A DNA stretch of 64,000 nt, from positions 767,092 through 831,091 of the forward strand of contig VZQC01001071.1 of NCBI GenBank assembly GCA_009823505.1. The letters run 5' to 3'. The stretch is from Rhizomys pruinosus. Lineage: Eukaryota > Chordata > Mammalia > Rodentia > Spalacidae. Below are positions 1 through 9,995 of the stretch, piece by piece. Numbering within the stretch: the stretch's first letter is position 1; each line of letters starts with the position of its first letter. Both the position numbers and the translations under genes were made by a program. The notes under the pieces are model-generated. The model did not search any database. It was not told where the DNA came from and saw nothing but the letters and a program-made list of their open reading frames with translations.

Positions 1-95
1 TTATGGGGCACAGATGTGGGACAGGGTCTAAATATGATTAAGATTTATTATATAAATTCAGAATAATTCAATAAAAATATGCATTAAAAAGTCAT
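1..95 (+). mobile_element. L1 3' tail fragment
   Basis: The segment contains the GGTCTAAATATGATT and TCAATAAAAAT landmarks that end the other L1 copies here (for example 29500-29620). It is only the last part of the 3' UTR with an A-rich end, and the rest lies outside the window. Confidence 0.5.
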
Positions 96-124
96 AGGGC
101 TGCCAAGGTAGTTAAAAAGTAGAT

Positions 125-152
125 AAAAAGGTAAAAGGTAAAAGGTAAAAGG
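125..152. repeat. (AAAAGGT)n heptamer microsatellite
   Basis: About four uninterrupted copies of a 7-base unit, directly after the L1 tail. It may have grown from the L1 A-rich end. Confidence 0.8.
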
Positions 153-154
153 AG

Positions 155-255
155 AGAACCAACTCTTGTATGTTGTCCTCTGACCTCCACATGCAGTTAT
201 GGCACTTGTGCTTCCTCCCCAGCAACACTAAATAAATGTAATTTCATAAAAAATT
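155..255 (+). mobile_element. B4/B2-like SINE 3' fragment
   Basis: It has the TCCTCTGACCTCCACATG motif and an AATAAATGTAA tail typical of the 3' half of ID/B1 composite and B2/B3 SINEs. The 5' half is absent. Confidence 0.45.
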
Positions 256-257
256 TT

Positions 258-405
258 TTAAGAGAGGTGTGGTGATGAACATTTGTAATCCCAGCACTGA
301 GGAGACAGGGCTAGGTATAGGTAGATCCCTAGGGCTCCCTGGCCAGCCAGCCTAGCCTACTCACTGAGTTCCAGGAAAGCGAGAGATCCTATCTCAAAAA
401 CTCAA
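258..405 (+). mobile_element. B1 SINE, diverged
   Basis: It carries the B1 landmarks TAATCCCAGCACT, GGCCAGCC and GAGTTCCAGGA, and ends in ATCTCAAAAA. It is clearly older than the 24.5-kb B1, with many substitutions. Confidence 0.7.
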
Positions 406-417
406 GGTGGGGTGGGG

Positions 418-480
418 GAGGGTGGAGAGATGGCTCAGTGGTTAAGGGCTAGGATCAAAGGCATGTGCCTCCATGCCTGG
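418..480. mobile_element. B2 5' fragment fused to inverted B1 5' fragment
   Basis: 418-447 reads as the B2 head (GAGAGATGGCTCAGTGGTTAAG). From 448 the sequence is the reverse complement of a B1 head (GATCAAAGGCATGTGCC...GCC). Both are partial. Confidence 0.5.
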
Positions 481-1257
481 CAGGAAATATCTATATCTCT
501 TAAAAAGACTTTTTAACATAGGATCATTTCCAATTTCCATTATAAAATGATACCCCTTTAGGTGATAACTAGAGCAACATAAATAACATAAAATATACAA
601 TTGAAATAAGCAAATTTTGTTACAAAGGAAAGTAACATATATACCTAAAAATTTTTTTTTTCTAAAAGATGTCATATTTTCCTTAAGGGAGTGCTTGAAG
701 TCTCCTCCTTGGCAAGCCCAAACAGCCATCAATCCCGCACTTGTGCTCCACATTAGGGTTTTTCCCCTCCCATAGTCCCCCAAATCAAGTCCAATAAGCT
801 TACATCCTGTCTTGATCCCCCTGCATGGCCTCCATGATATAGCCATGGTAGTCCAACAATGGCAGTCCATATTCTGATGAGGCTGAATTCCCATTAGCTG
901 CTTAGTTCACAAGCTGGATAGCTCAGCAGTCCTCAGTCCACATTGGAAGGTTAAAAAGCTGTATCTCATGTCCTTGAGGAGTGCCATAAGCAGTGGCAGC
1001 CACAGGGCAGTCTAACAAACCTACAGGGCACCTGCCTGTAAGGATTGAAGACAGGCCAAACAACAGTGCTCTCTTTTATTCTTTTTGTCTGTTTACTAAG
1101 ATCTCAAGTCTGCATTGCAGAAAAAAAATTCTCTGGTCTTACTGATTATTTCTGGTTGTACTTTCCTTCTGGATGCTTAGGGCCACACAGTTAGCCTAGA
1201 TTAACCCAAGGTTTTGTTTTCTTGAGGTCAGTTGAGGATCTGGTCCTCAGGAGTCTC
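481..1257 (-). mobile_element. L1 3' UTR, antisense part of a 5'-inverted L1
   Basis: This is the reverse complement of the L1 3' UTR seen in sense at 20.6-21.4 kb. Shared blocks include the GGAGGAGACTTCAAGC-like stretch and the ones around the lysine-rich tail. It adjoins ORF2 sequence in the opposite orientation at 1258, the arrangement produced by twin priming. The L1 3' end lies at the left. Confidence 0.8.
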
Positions 1258-1711
1258 TCAGGGAAAACCTCACTGCTGATACATCTGAGAGAGTGTTAAC
1301 TTCCAGAATATATAAACTATTCAAAAAAAAAAAAAAGAAAAAGAAGAAAACAAATGACACCAAATGCTGGAGAGGGTGTGGGAAAAGGGGAACACACATC
1401 CTCTGCTGGTGGGAATGCAAACTTGTACAGCCACTATGGAAAGCATTTTGGAGAACTCTTAAAAGACTCAAAATGAGACTACCACCTGACCCAGCCATAC
1501 CATTTCTGGGTATACATCCATCAGACTCTTCTTACAGCAGAGATACATGTACAGCCAAGTTTATTGCAGCTCTCTTCACAATAGTGAAGAGCTGGAACCA
1601 ACCCAAGTGCCCCTCAACTGATGAGTGGATACAGAAAATGTTGTACATGTACACAACGGAGTACTATGCAGCAGTAAAGAAAGATGACATCTTAAAAAAT
1701 ATTTTTAAAAG
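1258..1711 (+). pseudogene. L1 ORF2 C-terminal fragment (inverted 5' segment)
   Basis: The plus-strand reading frame gives the end of L1 ORF2. It begins at the residues around LTSRIYKLFKK and passes through the Cys/His-rich CWRGCGKRGTHILCWWEC motif to EYYAAVKKDDI. An A/AAG expansion at 1321-1350 replaces the usual linker. It is non-functional: it covers only about the last 180 residues of a 1273-residue protein. It belongs to the same insertion as the antisense 3' UTR at 481-1257, and a B1 follows directly. Confidence 0.85.
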
Positions 1712-1835
1712 CACTCAGGAAGCAGAGGCAGGCAGATCTCTGTGAGTTCAAGGCCAGCCTGGTCTACATAGTGAGCTCCAGGCCAGCTGGGACTAAAGGG
1801 AGAACCTGTCTCAAAAAGACCAAAAGAAAAAAAAT
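1712..1835 (+). mobile_element. B1 SINE, 5' truncated
   Basis: It runs from AGCACTCAGGAAGCAGAGG to CTCAAAAAGACCAAAAG. It lacks the first roughly 30 bases of B1. Confidence 0.85.
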
Positions 1836-1893
1836 TCAAGGTGGATGGCATCTGAAAGATGATAGCTAAGGTTGTCCTCTAACCGCAATAGGC

Positions 1894-1897
<4 letters not shown>

Positions 1898-1935
<38 letters not shown>
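1898..1935. repeat. (CA)n microsatellite
   Basis: About 19 uninterrupted CA dinucleotides. The preceding 60 bases (GTTGTCCTCTAACC) resemble a SINE 3' end, so the repeat probably grew from a SINE tail. Confidence 0.95.
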
Positions 1936-1939
<4 letters not shown>

Positions 1940-2284
1940 CTTAATATATCATTTTTGAAGGGAAAAATAATGTCCACAAAAATTCCATGTTCCAATCCCT
2001 GGAACCACTAAATATTACCTTAAATGTCAAAAAAGAGGCTTTGTACATGTAACTGAGTTAAAGATACTGAGATGATGAAGATGACATCCTGAATTATCTA
2101 ATAGGTTAAGGTAATAGTGACATGACCCCACTCACCATCTTTAAACACTTATAAAGAGAAACATTTAGGAATGTAGGCAACTTCAGGAAAATAGAAAGAC
2201 CAAGTAAGTTATAATTCTATTGAGAATCTAGAGAGGAATGAAGCCCTACTGATTCCTTCTTATTCTGCCACATGATGATATTGA

Positions 2285-2427
2285 TACATTCTTTCTTTCT
2301 TCTTCTTCTTCTTTTTTTTTTTTTGTATTTTCCAGACAGGGTTTTCTTATAGCCCCAGCTGTCCTGGAACTTGCTCTAAACCAGGCTGGCCTTGAACTCA
2401 CAAAGATCCACCCGACTGATATTGACA
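2285..2427 (-). mobile_element. B1 SINE (minus) with CTT-rich tail
   Basis: Antisense B1 body at about 2325-2420 (reverse-complement landmarks AGACAGGGT, GCTGTCCTGGAACT, CAGGCTGGCCTTGAACTCA). Its A-rich tail has turned into CTT/T repeats at 2288-2323. The B1 5' end is missing. Confidence 0.85.
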
Positions 2428-2833
2428 CTTTCAAGTGCATAAACTTTTAGAACTTGGGCTTCCATTCTCTTCATATAGGGAAGTATATGAATATACACAG
2501 GAATTTTTTCACATTTAGATAATTTTCAAAGTCATGGACATGATAAGAGTACTTAAAACCCACTTTTTAATACTCAGTTCTTTAATCTGAACTGCAGATC
2601 AAGTTGTAAAGTTCTGGTGCCTAAAAATAATCATATTCATCAGCTCTGCAACCTTTTACTGAGAATAGAGCTGTTTTTCCTTAAGTTGTTTTCATATAAT
2701 GAAGAAAATTTCTTTGCATTTAACCAGTTCATTAGGCTTTTCCAACAATGCACATTATGGATAAGCCCATAAGTATGAATGTAGAGTGTGAAAGAAATAT
2801 TTAATATCTGCCAGTTTAAGCGTTTGGTAATTG
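2428..2833. other. No recognisable feature
   Basis: AT-rich single-copy-looking sequence. I see no ORF, repeat or RNA structure that I can support. Confidence 0.6.
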
Positions 2834-2999
2834 TCTTTTTTTTTTTTTTTTTTTTTCCTTTTTTAGACAGGGTCTCCCTGTAGCCCCAGCTGTCCTGGAA
2901 CTCACTCTGTAGAACAGGCTGGCCTTGAATTCACAAAGATCTGCCTGCCTCTGCCTCCTGAGTACTACGATTAAAGGCGTGCACCACCACACCCGGTGG
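2834..2999 (-). mobile_element. B1 SINE (minus)
   Basis: Essentially full-length antisense B1 with a T20 stretch (its poly-A tail) at 2836-2857. It ends at CACCACACCCGG, the complement of the B1 start. Confidence 0.92.
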
Positions 3000-3092
3000 T
3001 ATTGTCTTATACAAGAAAACACAAAGCTTTTTCTACGGTGTTAGGAGAGCAATTATTTTTAGAAACAATTTTAGAAACTTCATTTTATAGTA

Positions 3093-3247
3093 CTTTTTTT
3101 TCCTCGTCTTTTCGAGACAGGGTCTCCCTGTAGTCCCAGCTGTCCTGGAACTCACTCTGTAGACCAGGCTGGCCTTGAACTCACAAAGATCCGCTTGCCT
3201 CTGCCTCCCAAGTGCTAGGATTAAAGGCGTGCGCCACCACGCCCGGC
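3093..3247 (-). mobile_element. B1 SINE (minus)
   Basis: Full-length antisense B1, closer to the young consensus than its neighbour at 2834. It is flanked by a short duplicated ATTTTATAGTACTTTT at 3080-3095 and 3248-3263. Confidence 0.93.
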
Positions 3248-3263
3248 CATTTTATAGTACTTT

Positions 3264-4509
3264 TAAAAATAAAAAACTCAATATAGCTTCCTTTTTGAAT
3301 TTCTGTATTACATTGTCATTTGCCTAGATTATTTTCTCTTAAGACATGACAATTTTTTAACAGAAATTATAGGGAAAACTAACTTTAAACATTGGTGGGT
3401 GTTCTCTGTATTGTACAGAGAAAAACATCTGCTAACAATGTGACACTGCCTAACATTGTTTCAATAATTGCATAGTATTAAGAAAAAAAGAAAAATCAGA
3501 AGCTTTGAAATATGAACCTATTGACTCCTAATAATGACTTTTGTCATTGTTGGGGGTAGATTTACACTGATTGCTCTATCTCCTTGATCTTCAGTAGCTG
3601 CTCTCCTTACTTGTTAGGAGATGATTTATGTAAAATGAGGAAATGATGCCCATGTCACTAAGTTTGTGGGATTTTACTACAGTAATATCTAGCATCTTCT
3701 GAGGATTTAGTTATTATTGCTAAAATAATCTTACTATCTATCTAATGTGTAACTTTTTTAGGAGTCATGCAAACAAATGTCTATGACAGACCAAACTAAC
3801 AACTCCACCAAAGCCTAATCTGGAAAACTAGAGTTGATTTGGCTTACGTTCAGAGCCTAAGTGAAGGGCAACTTACAGGAGGCTGGGAGACTCTAAGGCA
3901 GTTGCATCACTGAAAAGCCCATACCAGTGCAGGTGGTGACTCACAAGAGCTGCATCCTCAGTGCTCCCTGTACCATCAGCAGGTGGCTCAGCCAGTGGGA
4001 GATTTTTGTCTTGCCTGCAAATGTTATTGGTTAAATAACCTTGGGGAGGGGAGGTCTTGCAAAACTTGTAAATTCTAGCTTTCTGAGACTTCTACATTTT
4101 GTTTTCTTCTGAGTCTTATGGGCCTGATTTACTCCTCCAGAAGTGTTTCGGTTTAGCAGAACTCCCCACACAGCATTCTGAAAGGCTATGGGCATGTAGA
4201 CTCTGCCTACAGGCCTATAAAGTTATATTACATATAATGATTATGTATTTTGATAAATATAATTGAAAGCTAACAACAAATAATTGTATAAATCCCATGG
4301 AATAAAGATACAGACTGAAATTCAGAAATGGTAATAGCTTATATTTATATCGTGTTTCCGACTCAGTAATTTTTGGTTCAGTTTTATGAAGGAAATCAGC
4401 CAATGGGAATTAAGCTTTTATGTCATATCCAGTATCAAAATATTAGATGGAGAAGGTAAAAAGACCCATGAAGTATAATTCTTGCCAGCAAGTTATTTGT
4501 AGCTACATT
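3264..4509. other. No recognisable feature
   Basis: About 1.2 kb of AT-rich sequence without long ORFs, SINE landmarks or tandem repeats. Confidence 0.55.
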
Positions 4510-4525
4510 AGAAGATAATGGAGAT

Positions 4526-4608
4526 CAGCCTGGTCTACAGAGTGAGTTCCAGGACAGCTGGGGCTATAGGGAGACCCTGTCTCGAAAAGACCAAAAAAAA
4601 GAAAAAAA
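4526..4608 (+). mobile_element. B1 SINE, 5' truncated, with 16-bp target duplication
   Basis: Only the 3' half of B1 is present (CAGCCTGGTCTACAGAG onward). The flanks AGAAGATAATGGAGAT at 4510-4525 and 4609-4624 are identical, the hallmark of L1-driven insertion. Confidence 0.93.
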
Positions 4609-4771
4609 AGAAGATAATGGAGATATGTCAAATGAACAAATAACCAAAATGAGGATACAAGTAGTAGATGAGGAAGGAAGTTAAAGGAAGGGTGGAGAGT
4701 GATAGATGTTCAACAGCAATGTGGATATGGACAAAAAGGAGAAGAAAGGAAAACTGGGTGATCCCACTGCA

Positions 4772-5152
4772 AGGAAGGACCGTGGGAAACCACTACAGAG
4801 AAGGACTGAGGGAAAACACTACAGAGAAGGACTGTGAAACCACTACAGAGAAGGACTGTGGGAAAACACTGCGGAGGACTGTGAGAAAACACTGCAGAGA
4901 AGTACTGTGGGAAACCACTGCAGAGAAGGACTGTGGGAAACCACTGCAGAGAAGGACTGTGGGAAACCACTGCAGAGAAGGACTGTGGGAAACCACTGCA
5001 GAGAAGGACTGTGGGAAAACACTGCAGAGAAGGACTGTGGGAAACCACTGCAGAGAAGGTCTGTGGGAAACCACTGCAGAGAAGGACTGTGGGAAAATAC
5101 TGCAGAGAAGGACTATGGGAAACCACTGCAGAGAAGGAAGGACTGTGAGTGG
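4772..5152. repeat. 26-bp minisatellite
   Basis: About 14-15 tandem copies of a unit containing GAGAAGGACTGTGGGAAACC. Left-hand copies (4772-4880) vary in length and sequence; copies from about 4905 to 5095 are nearly identical. The unit is not a multiple of three. The repetitive open frames on both strands here (up to 181 codons) are therefore by-products of a stop-free repeat, with no sign of being genes. Confidence 0.93.
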
Positions 5153-5219
5153 AGAGGGTGAGAAGAATCAAGTGGGAATGATGAGATGGGTAGATACCAG
5201 CGGGGAGAGTTAACAGTCA

Positions 5220-5822
5220 TAGTGGAGTGTTTCAGGGTAAAATGCATGATGCTTTCGATATTTTAAGTAGTTAGAAATAGCTGTTTGAAATCACACCTGA
5301 GTTTGGAATCCTGCCCTGATACTACTTTTGCAGTGTGGACTTATCTTTTCAATCTTCTGGTTGCTCATCTGAAGTATATGGAGAATTAAGATATCAGAAA
5401 GTTGTTGCAAACAGTGTTGTATAGTTCTAAGAAGACTGTGTTTCATAAAAGCAATTCTTACAGGAAGTTAAGGATCAAAAAGCCTCAGTTTTAGGGTAAA
5501 AGTAGTGAGGGTGGACATGATCAATACACAATAAATGCAAGTATGCAATATTACAGTGGATCTCAATGATTTAAACAATTAAGATATGTTAACAAACAGA
5601 ATTTTAAAGTTTCCATGGTGTGATTTTTAAAATAGACTTCAAAGTCAAAAAGCAAATGGGTGGGAAGGAATCTTTTGAAACCAAGTGGGTTATGATTCTC
5701 AGCCTATGTCCCTCCCATTAAATCACACTTCTTTTCCAGCTACCCTGGATCACAAATGTTCCTGGAGCAACTTTAAAGTCAGTGATGTTGCAGGAAATAT
5801 CTGTTACATATAATATTTAATT
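5220..5822. other. No recognisable feature
   Basis: About 600 bases with no feature I can support. Confidence 0.55.
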
Positions 5823-6200
5823 TATTTTTATTTGTGTGTGTTTGTGTACATGCACATACTACAGTGTAAGAGTAGCGGCCAGAGGAGAACTTCATGGAGT
5901 TGTTTCTCCTCTTCCATCTTTATTTTTTTTTTGTCTTTGTTGAGGACAGGGTCTCCCTATAACCCTGGCTGGCCTGGAACTCACTCTAGAAACCAGGCTG
6001 ACCTCAATCTCATAGAGATCTACCTGCCTCTGCCTCTGTCTCTGCCTCTGCCTCTGGAGTGCTGGTATTAAAGGCATGGACCCCTATGCCCAGCTTTCTC
6101 CTTCCAACCATATGTAGATCCTTGGAATAAAACTCGGCTTGTTAGACTTGCACTGCAAGCTCTTTTTACATGTTGAGTCATCTTGATGGCCCCATTCTTT
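5823..6200 (-). mobile_element. B3/B2-like SINE (minus) split by a nested B1
   Basis: The outer element is antisense. Its 3' part is at 5823-5905 (TTTATTTTTATTTGTGTG...) and the remainder at 6096-6200, ending in GTTGAGTCATCTTGATGGCC, the complement of the tRNA-like head. A B1 interrupts it at about 5928-6095. Confidence 0.7.
5928..6095 (-). mobile_element. B1 SINE (minus) nested in an older SINE
   Basis: Full antisense B1. The GAGGCAGAGGCAG stretch has expanded into a hexamer microsatellite (CTGCCT/CTCTGC units, 6024-6056). Confidence 0.88.
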
Positions 6201-6290
6201 TATGTACTATGACATATTTTATATTATAACACACATGAAGAATCACAAACCAAAATAATGATCTGAGCAAGAAGAATTACAAAATCTGCC

Positions 6291-6440
6291 ACCAGGCATG
6301 GTAGTGTACGCCTTTGATCCCAGCACTTGGGAGGCAGAGGCAGGCAGATCTCTGAGTTCAGGGCTAGCCTGGTCTACATAGTGAGTTTCAGGACAGCCAG
6401 AGCTACAGGGAGACCCTGTCTCAAAATGACCAAAATTAAT
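6291..6440 (+). mobile_element. B1 SINE
   Basis: Full-length plus-strand B1 from CCACCAGGCATGGT to CTCAAAATGACC, followed by an AATT-rich tail (6438-6470). Confidence 0.9.
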
Positions 6441-6726
6441 TAATTAACCAATAATTAATTAATTCTGCCGGTAGTCTAATCCAAATGATATACTATGTAT
6501 GCAATACTTATAAGATTTGGCAAACTATGTAAAATAATTAAATATTTGAGAGAGGATTTTCAAGCCACTTGAGCTGTAATAAGATTTTAAGGGTAAGGGT
6601 TATATGATTATGTTAAAGTTCTTGTGAAGATGAAAGAAACTGAACTCATTTGCTGCACAATGATAAATTACAGAATCTTGAAAGACATTACTTCTCTGTT
6701 TAGAGAAAATATGGGTTTTAGGAGTT

Positions 6727-6945
6727 TTTTAAATATTTTATTTCTTATTTTTTATTCTATGTATTCCCTGTATGAATGTACATACACCTGTGTCCTGCAA
6801 TGCTGGAAGGGTGTCAAAAGAGAGCTTCAGATTCCCTGGGACTGGAGTTAAGGATGGTTGTTAGCTGCCATGTGAGTGTTGGGAATCATATCCAGATCCT
6901 CTGCAAGAAAGCCAGTGCTCTTAACAACTGAGTCCAAATTATATT
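6727..6945 (-). mobile_element. B2/B3-family SINE (minus), old
   Basis: Antisense element with its 3' end at the left (TTTATTTCTTATTTTTTATTC). The body includes a TTAGCTGCCATGTGAGTGTTGGGAATC-like stretch and the complement of the tRNA-like head near 6920-6945 (CTCTTAACAACTGAG). Confidence 0.75.
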
Positions 6946-6949
6946 TTAG

Positions 6950-8324
6950 GAGTTAAAACCCACATGCCTATGTGATTCTCAGACTTGAGAGACTGAAATA
7001 TAATGTCATCAACAGTTACAGAATGATTATTATGTGGAAGGACTGTGCTAAGAGATGTGCGGAATCAATTACAAAGACAGAAGTTGGACATTAAATAGCA
7101 TCAAACAATAAAATATGAAGGCTTATTTAAGAAATAAAGGTATATTAGCATCCCAAAAAAACAACAATCATTGACTCAAGAAAGAAATATGAAGAAATCT
7201 GTTTATGGCAGAATAGGTAGCAGATCTGTAAGACACAGAAGACAGGGCACATTGTGTAGCTGAATACCCAGACATTTGCTCAGGGCAGCTTAAGTATAAA
7301 GAAAAACGCTTGAAGTCTGCGACACCCACTTAAGGCCACTTCCAAAACTTCAAAAGACTGACAAAACATGGCACGTGGTGGCCATTCAAGACCTGAAGAT
7401 GAATTTTATATTATGAACATCTTATTATAATATTATTTGCATTGGAGTTTTGATCTTTTTTGGGCCTTTTTGGAAAATTGTGATTGGGTGTGTGTGGGGA
7501 AGACTGGTCCACCATAATTTGGGAGGAGAAAATCATCGCTTTATTCTCATGAATATGCTACCCACTTCATGCATATTCATAAAACAAATCCAAAAGGCAG
7601 AACCCACTGTGCTGCTACCCAGCCCTTCGGAACAGCCCACTGCAGTCTCTTTTTGGTGTGCATGTTCATCTTTGCTAAATAAACATCTGCTTAAACTGAC
7701 TTTTTGTCTAGATTGAATTATTTCCTTTGAGAAGACAAGAATGAAAGAGAAACCTTTGCCAAATAATGTATGGGTGGCTTTTGACCTTTGAACCTGACTG
7801 CAACAGGTACATGTGAATTGGAAGGGACATAGCATGACATCTTTCAGCAGCAGAGTCAGCATGAGAGAGCTGAAATTAACACAGGCATCACGCACTGTCC
7901 AGGCCAAGCAGTTATGAGAGTCCCAGGAGGCCCAGGAGGCCCAGGAGTCATGAGACCACTGGAAAGAAAGATGGAACTGGGTTGTGTCAGGCATCACTAG
8001 TACACTAAGGGAGAACACAGTGCTCCATGCTCCAGGGGAGTAGGTGAGAAACTAAGTACTGTGTTGCACCAGCTCTCCTTCTCCTGGACCTGAATCTGAT
8101 ATGCTCTCCAGTAAAGAAATACATCTCAAGCAGGAGTTTTCTTTCTCACCAATGCTTCAGCCCCATTCACCACTGTAACAGCTTCATATGGTGGCTTAGT
8201 GAACTTCCTTGTCTGTAGCACACTAGTCTGCCCCTAGAATTAAATATTTGGATCTTATCTTCAAATCATCTTTCAATTTTGTCTTAATTGTTACTGATGA
8301 GGAAACTGAAGTTGCCCCCTAATT
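6950..8324. other. No gene; possible LTR-like stretch near 7480-7715
   Basis: The region is mostly featureless. 7480-7715 has a promoter/poly-A-like layout, with TTTATTCTCATGAATATGC and CTAAATAAACATCTGC near its right end, as in the 3' part of a retroviral LTR. I could not find matching boundaries, a second copy or a target duplication, so this stays a suggestion. The open frame on the minus strand at 7533-8018 has no recognisable domain. Confidence 0.25.
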
Positions 8325-8339
8325 GAAAAGGAGAAAAAC

Positions 8340-8597
8340 GGGGGCTGGGGAGATAGCCTAGCGGTTAAGAGCGCCGACCGCTCTTATAGAGGACGCCGGT
8401 TCGATCCCCAGCACCCACATGGCGGCTAAGAACCGTTTGAAACTCCAATTCCAGGAGAACTCCAGTTCCAGGGGAATCCGATACCCTCTTCTGACCTCCG
8501 CGGCGTTGCACGACACGGGTGCACAAACTTGCATGCAGACAGTACATTCATACACATACAGAAATAAATAAAATTAATAAAAAAAATTAAAAAAAAA
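8340..8597 (+). mobile_element. B2 SINE with 15-bp target duplication
   Basis: Full-length B2. The Pol III A-box region (TAGCGGTTAAGAGC) and B box (GGTTCGATCCC) are intact, followed by the B2 body and an AATAAA-rich tail. GAAAAGGAGAAAAAC is duplicated at 8325-8339 and 8598-8612. Confidence 0.96.
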
Positions 8598-8612
8598 GAA
8601 AAGGAGAAAAAC

Positions 8613-9102
8613 ATTCTCCTCTAGTATATTGAGAGTGTGTGTGTGGGGGGGGTGTTAATCTTATTTGCTCAATTTTGTCATGTTTATTTGTATTTTCAGT
8701 TTGGGGGTATTTAAAATTCATGCAGAGGGAGCCAAAGGAACATACATTATTTTTCCATCTTACTTAGAAATCATAAATCTTCTGTAATTAACTCCAGAGG
8801 AAACAGAAATGCAGTAAGCCTGGGGATGAAATTTAATTTAACCAGCTTAAAAGCAGAAAAGAGAGTTTCTTTTTCAGTGTGTCACTGGCTAAGGACGGCC
8901 TTATTCTCAAAGTTTTAAAATTAATTCAACTCCAATTATTCTTTCTCTACATCAGATTAGGGATTTTAATTAATTCAGGAAGGAATTTTTTCAGAAGTCA
9001 CAATGATCAGTCCATAACCTCAAACTCTCCTTCCTTATCATCTTGCATATTAGGGTAATTTAATTTCCATAGTACGCAGAGGTCTCAACAAGATGTATCT
9101 CC
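8613..9102. other. No recognisable feature except a short GT/G run
   Basis: A small GTGTGTGTGTGG/G8 run lies at 8634-8652. The rest shows nothing I can annotate. Confidence 0.5.
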
Positions 9103-9117
9103 TTAAGATAGCAGTTT

Positions 9118-9341
9118 GCGGGGCTGGAGAGATGGCCTAGCAGTTAAGAGCGCCAACTGCTCTTGGAGAGGACCTGGATTCGATTCCCAGCACCCACATG
9201 GCAGCTGAGAACTGTCTTTAACTCCAGTTCCAGGGGAATCCAACACCCTCTTCTGACCTCCGTGGAATTGTATGACACGGGTGCACAAACCTACATGCAG
9301 ACAGTACACTCATACACATAAAAATAAAAAAAAAATTTTTT
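9118..9341 (+). mobile_element. B2 SINE
   Basis: Full B2 lacking the 12-base AACTCCAATTCCAGG duplication seen in the 8.3-kb and 53.9-kb copies, so it is a different subfamily. The flanks AAGATAGCAGTTT and AAGATGGCAGTTT (9105-9117, 9343-9355) form a target duplication with one mismatch. Confidence 0.94.
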
Positions 9342-9811
9342 AAAGATGGCAGTTTTCCTTCTAAAGAGAAAGGGCTACTCATCTAGTTTCTTGTAGAATT
9401 AAGCCAAGATTTTATAATTTCCCTAGTGTAAAAATTACTCAAGTAGCAGCCTTGACAACTGGGGAAAAGAAAATATCACAATGAATCTGAGACCAAAAAA
9501 GGAAGATTCTCATTAGAGAAGCATCCTGCCACCATGATGAATGGACAGATGAGAAATCTCAAACTGGCACAACCAAGGGTGAAATATCGATTGCCAGCCA
9601 GGCAAATTGCCTTTATTTTTGTTGTGTAGCTTAAATGAGAGAAGTTGAAGACTTAAGCATGGTCACCCAGAGCAAATTATTGAAGAGACAAAACAGAGTG
9701 AAACCAAGGCACTGGGCCCTCTCATTCACAGCTCATGAAAGCTAAAGAATACACTCATCATTGAACAGCCTTTTTCTTAGTGAATTTCCAAATAAAAAGT
9801 TAGCATCAATT

Positions 9812-9995
9812 TTCAGTGTGTGTTTGTGTATATGTACCTGCATATGGGTGCCCATGAAGGCCAGAAGAAGGTGTTGGATCTCCTGGAGCTAAAGTTACAG
9901 GTAATTGTGTATCATCTGACATGGGTGTTAGGAACCAAACTTGGGTCATTTGTAGGAGCAGCAAGCTCTCTTAACTGCAGAGCCAACTTTACAGA
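9812..9995 (-). mobile_element. B3-like SINE (minus)
   Basis: Antisense, from GTGTGTTTGTGTATATG to CTCTCTTAACTGCAGAGCCAAC. It is diverged and lacks the youngest B2 body. Confidence 0.7.

Noticed and set aside
4668..5213. 181-codon plus-strand and 153-codon minus-strand open frames
   Set aside because: They consist almost entirely of the 26-bp repeat read in rotating frames. Both strands and several frames are equally open, and there is no independent coding sign.
7533..8018. 161-codon minus-strand open frame
   Set aside because: It has low-complexity repeats (WASWASWDS), no domain and no intron or promoter context. It is probably a chance frame.
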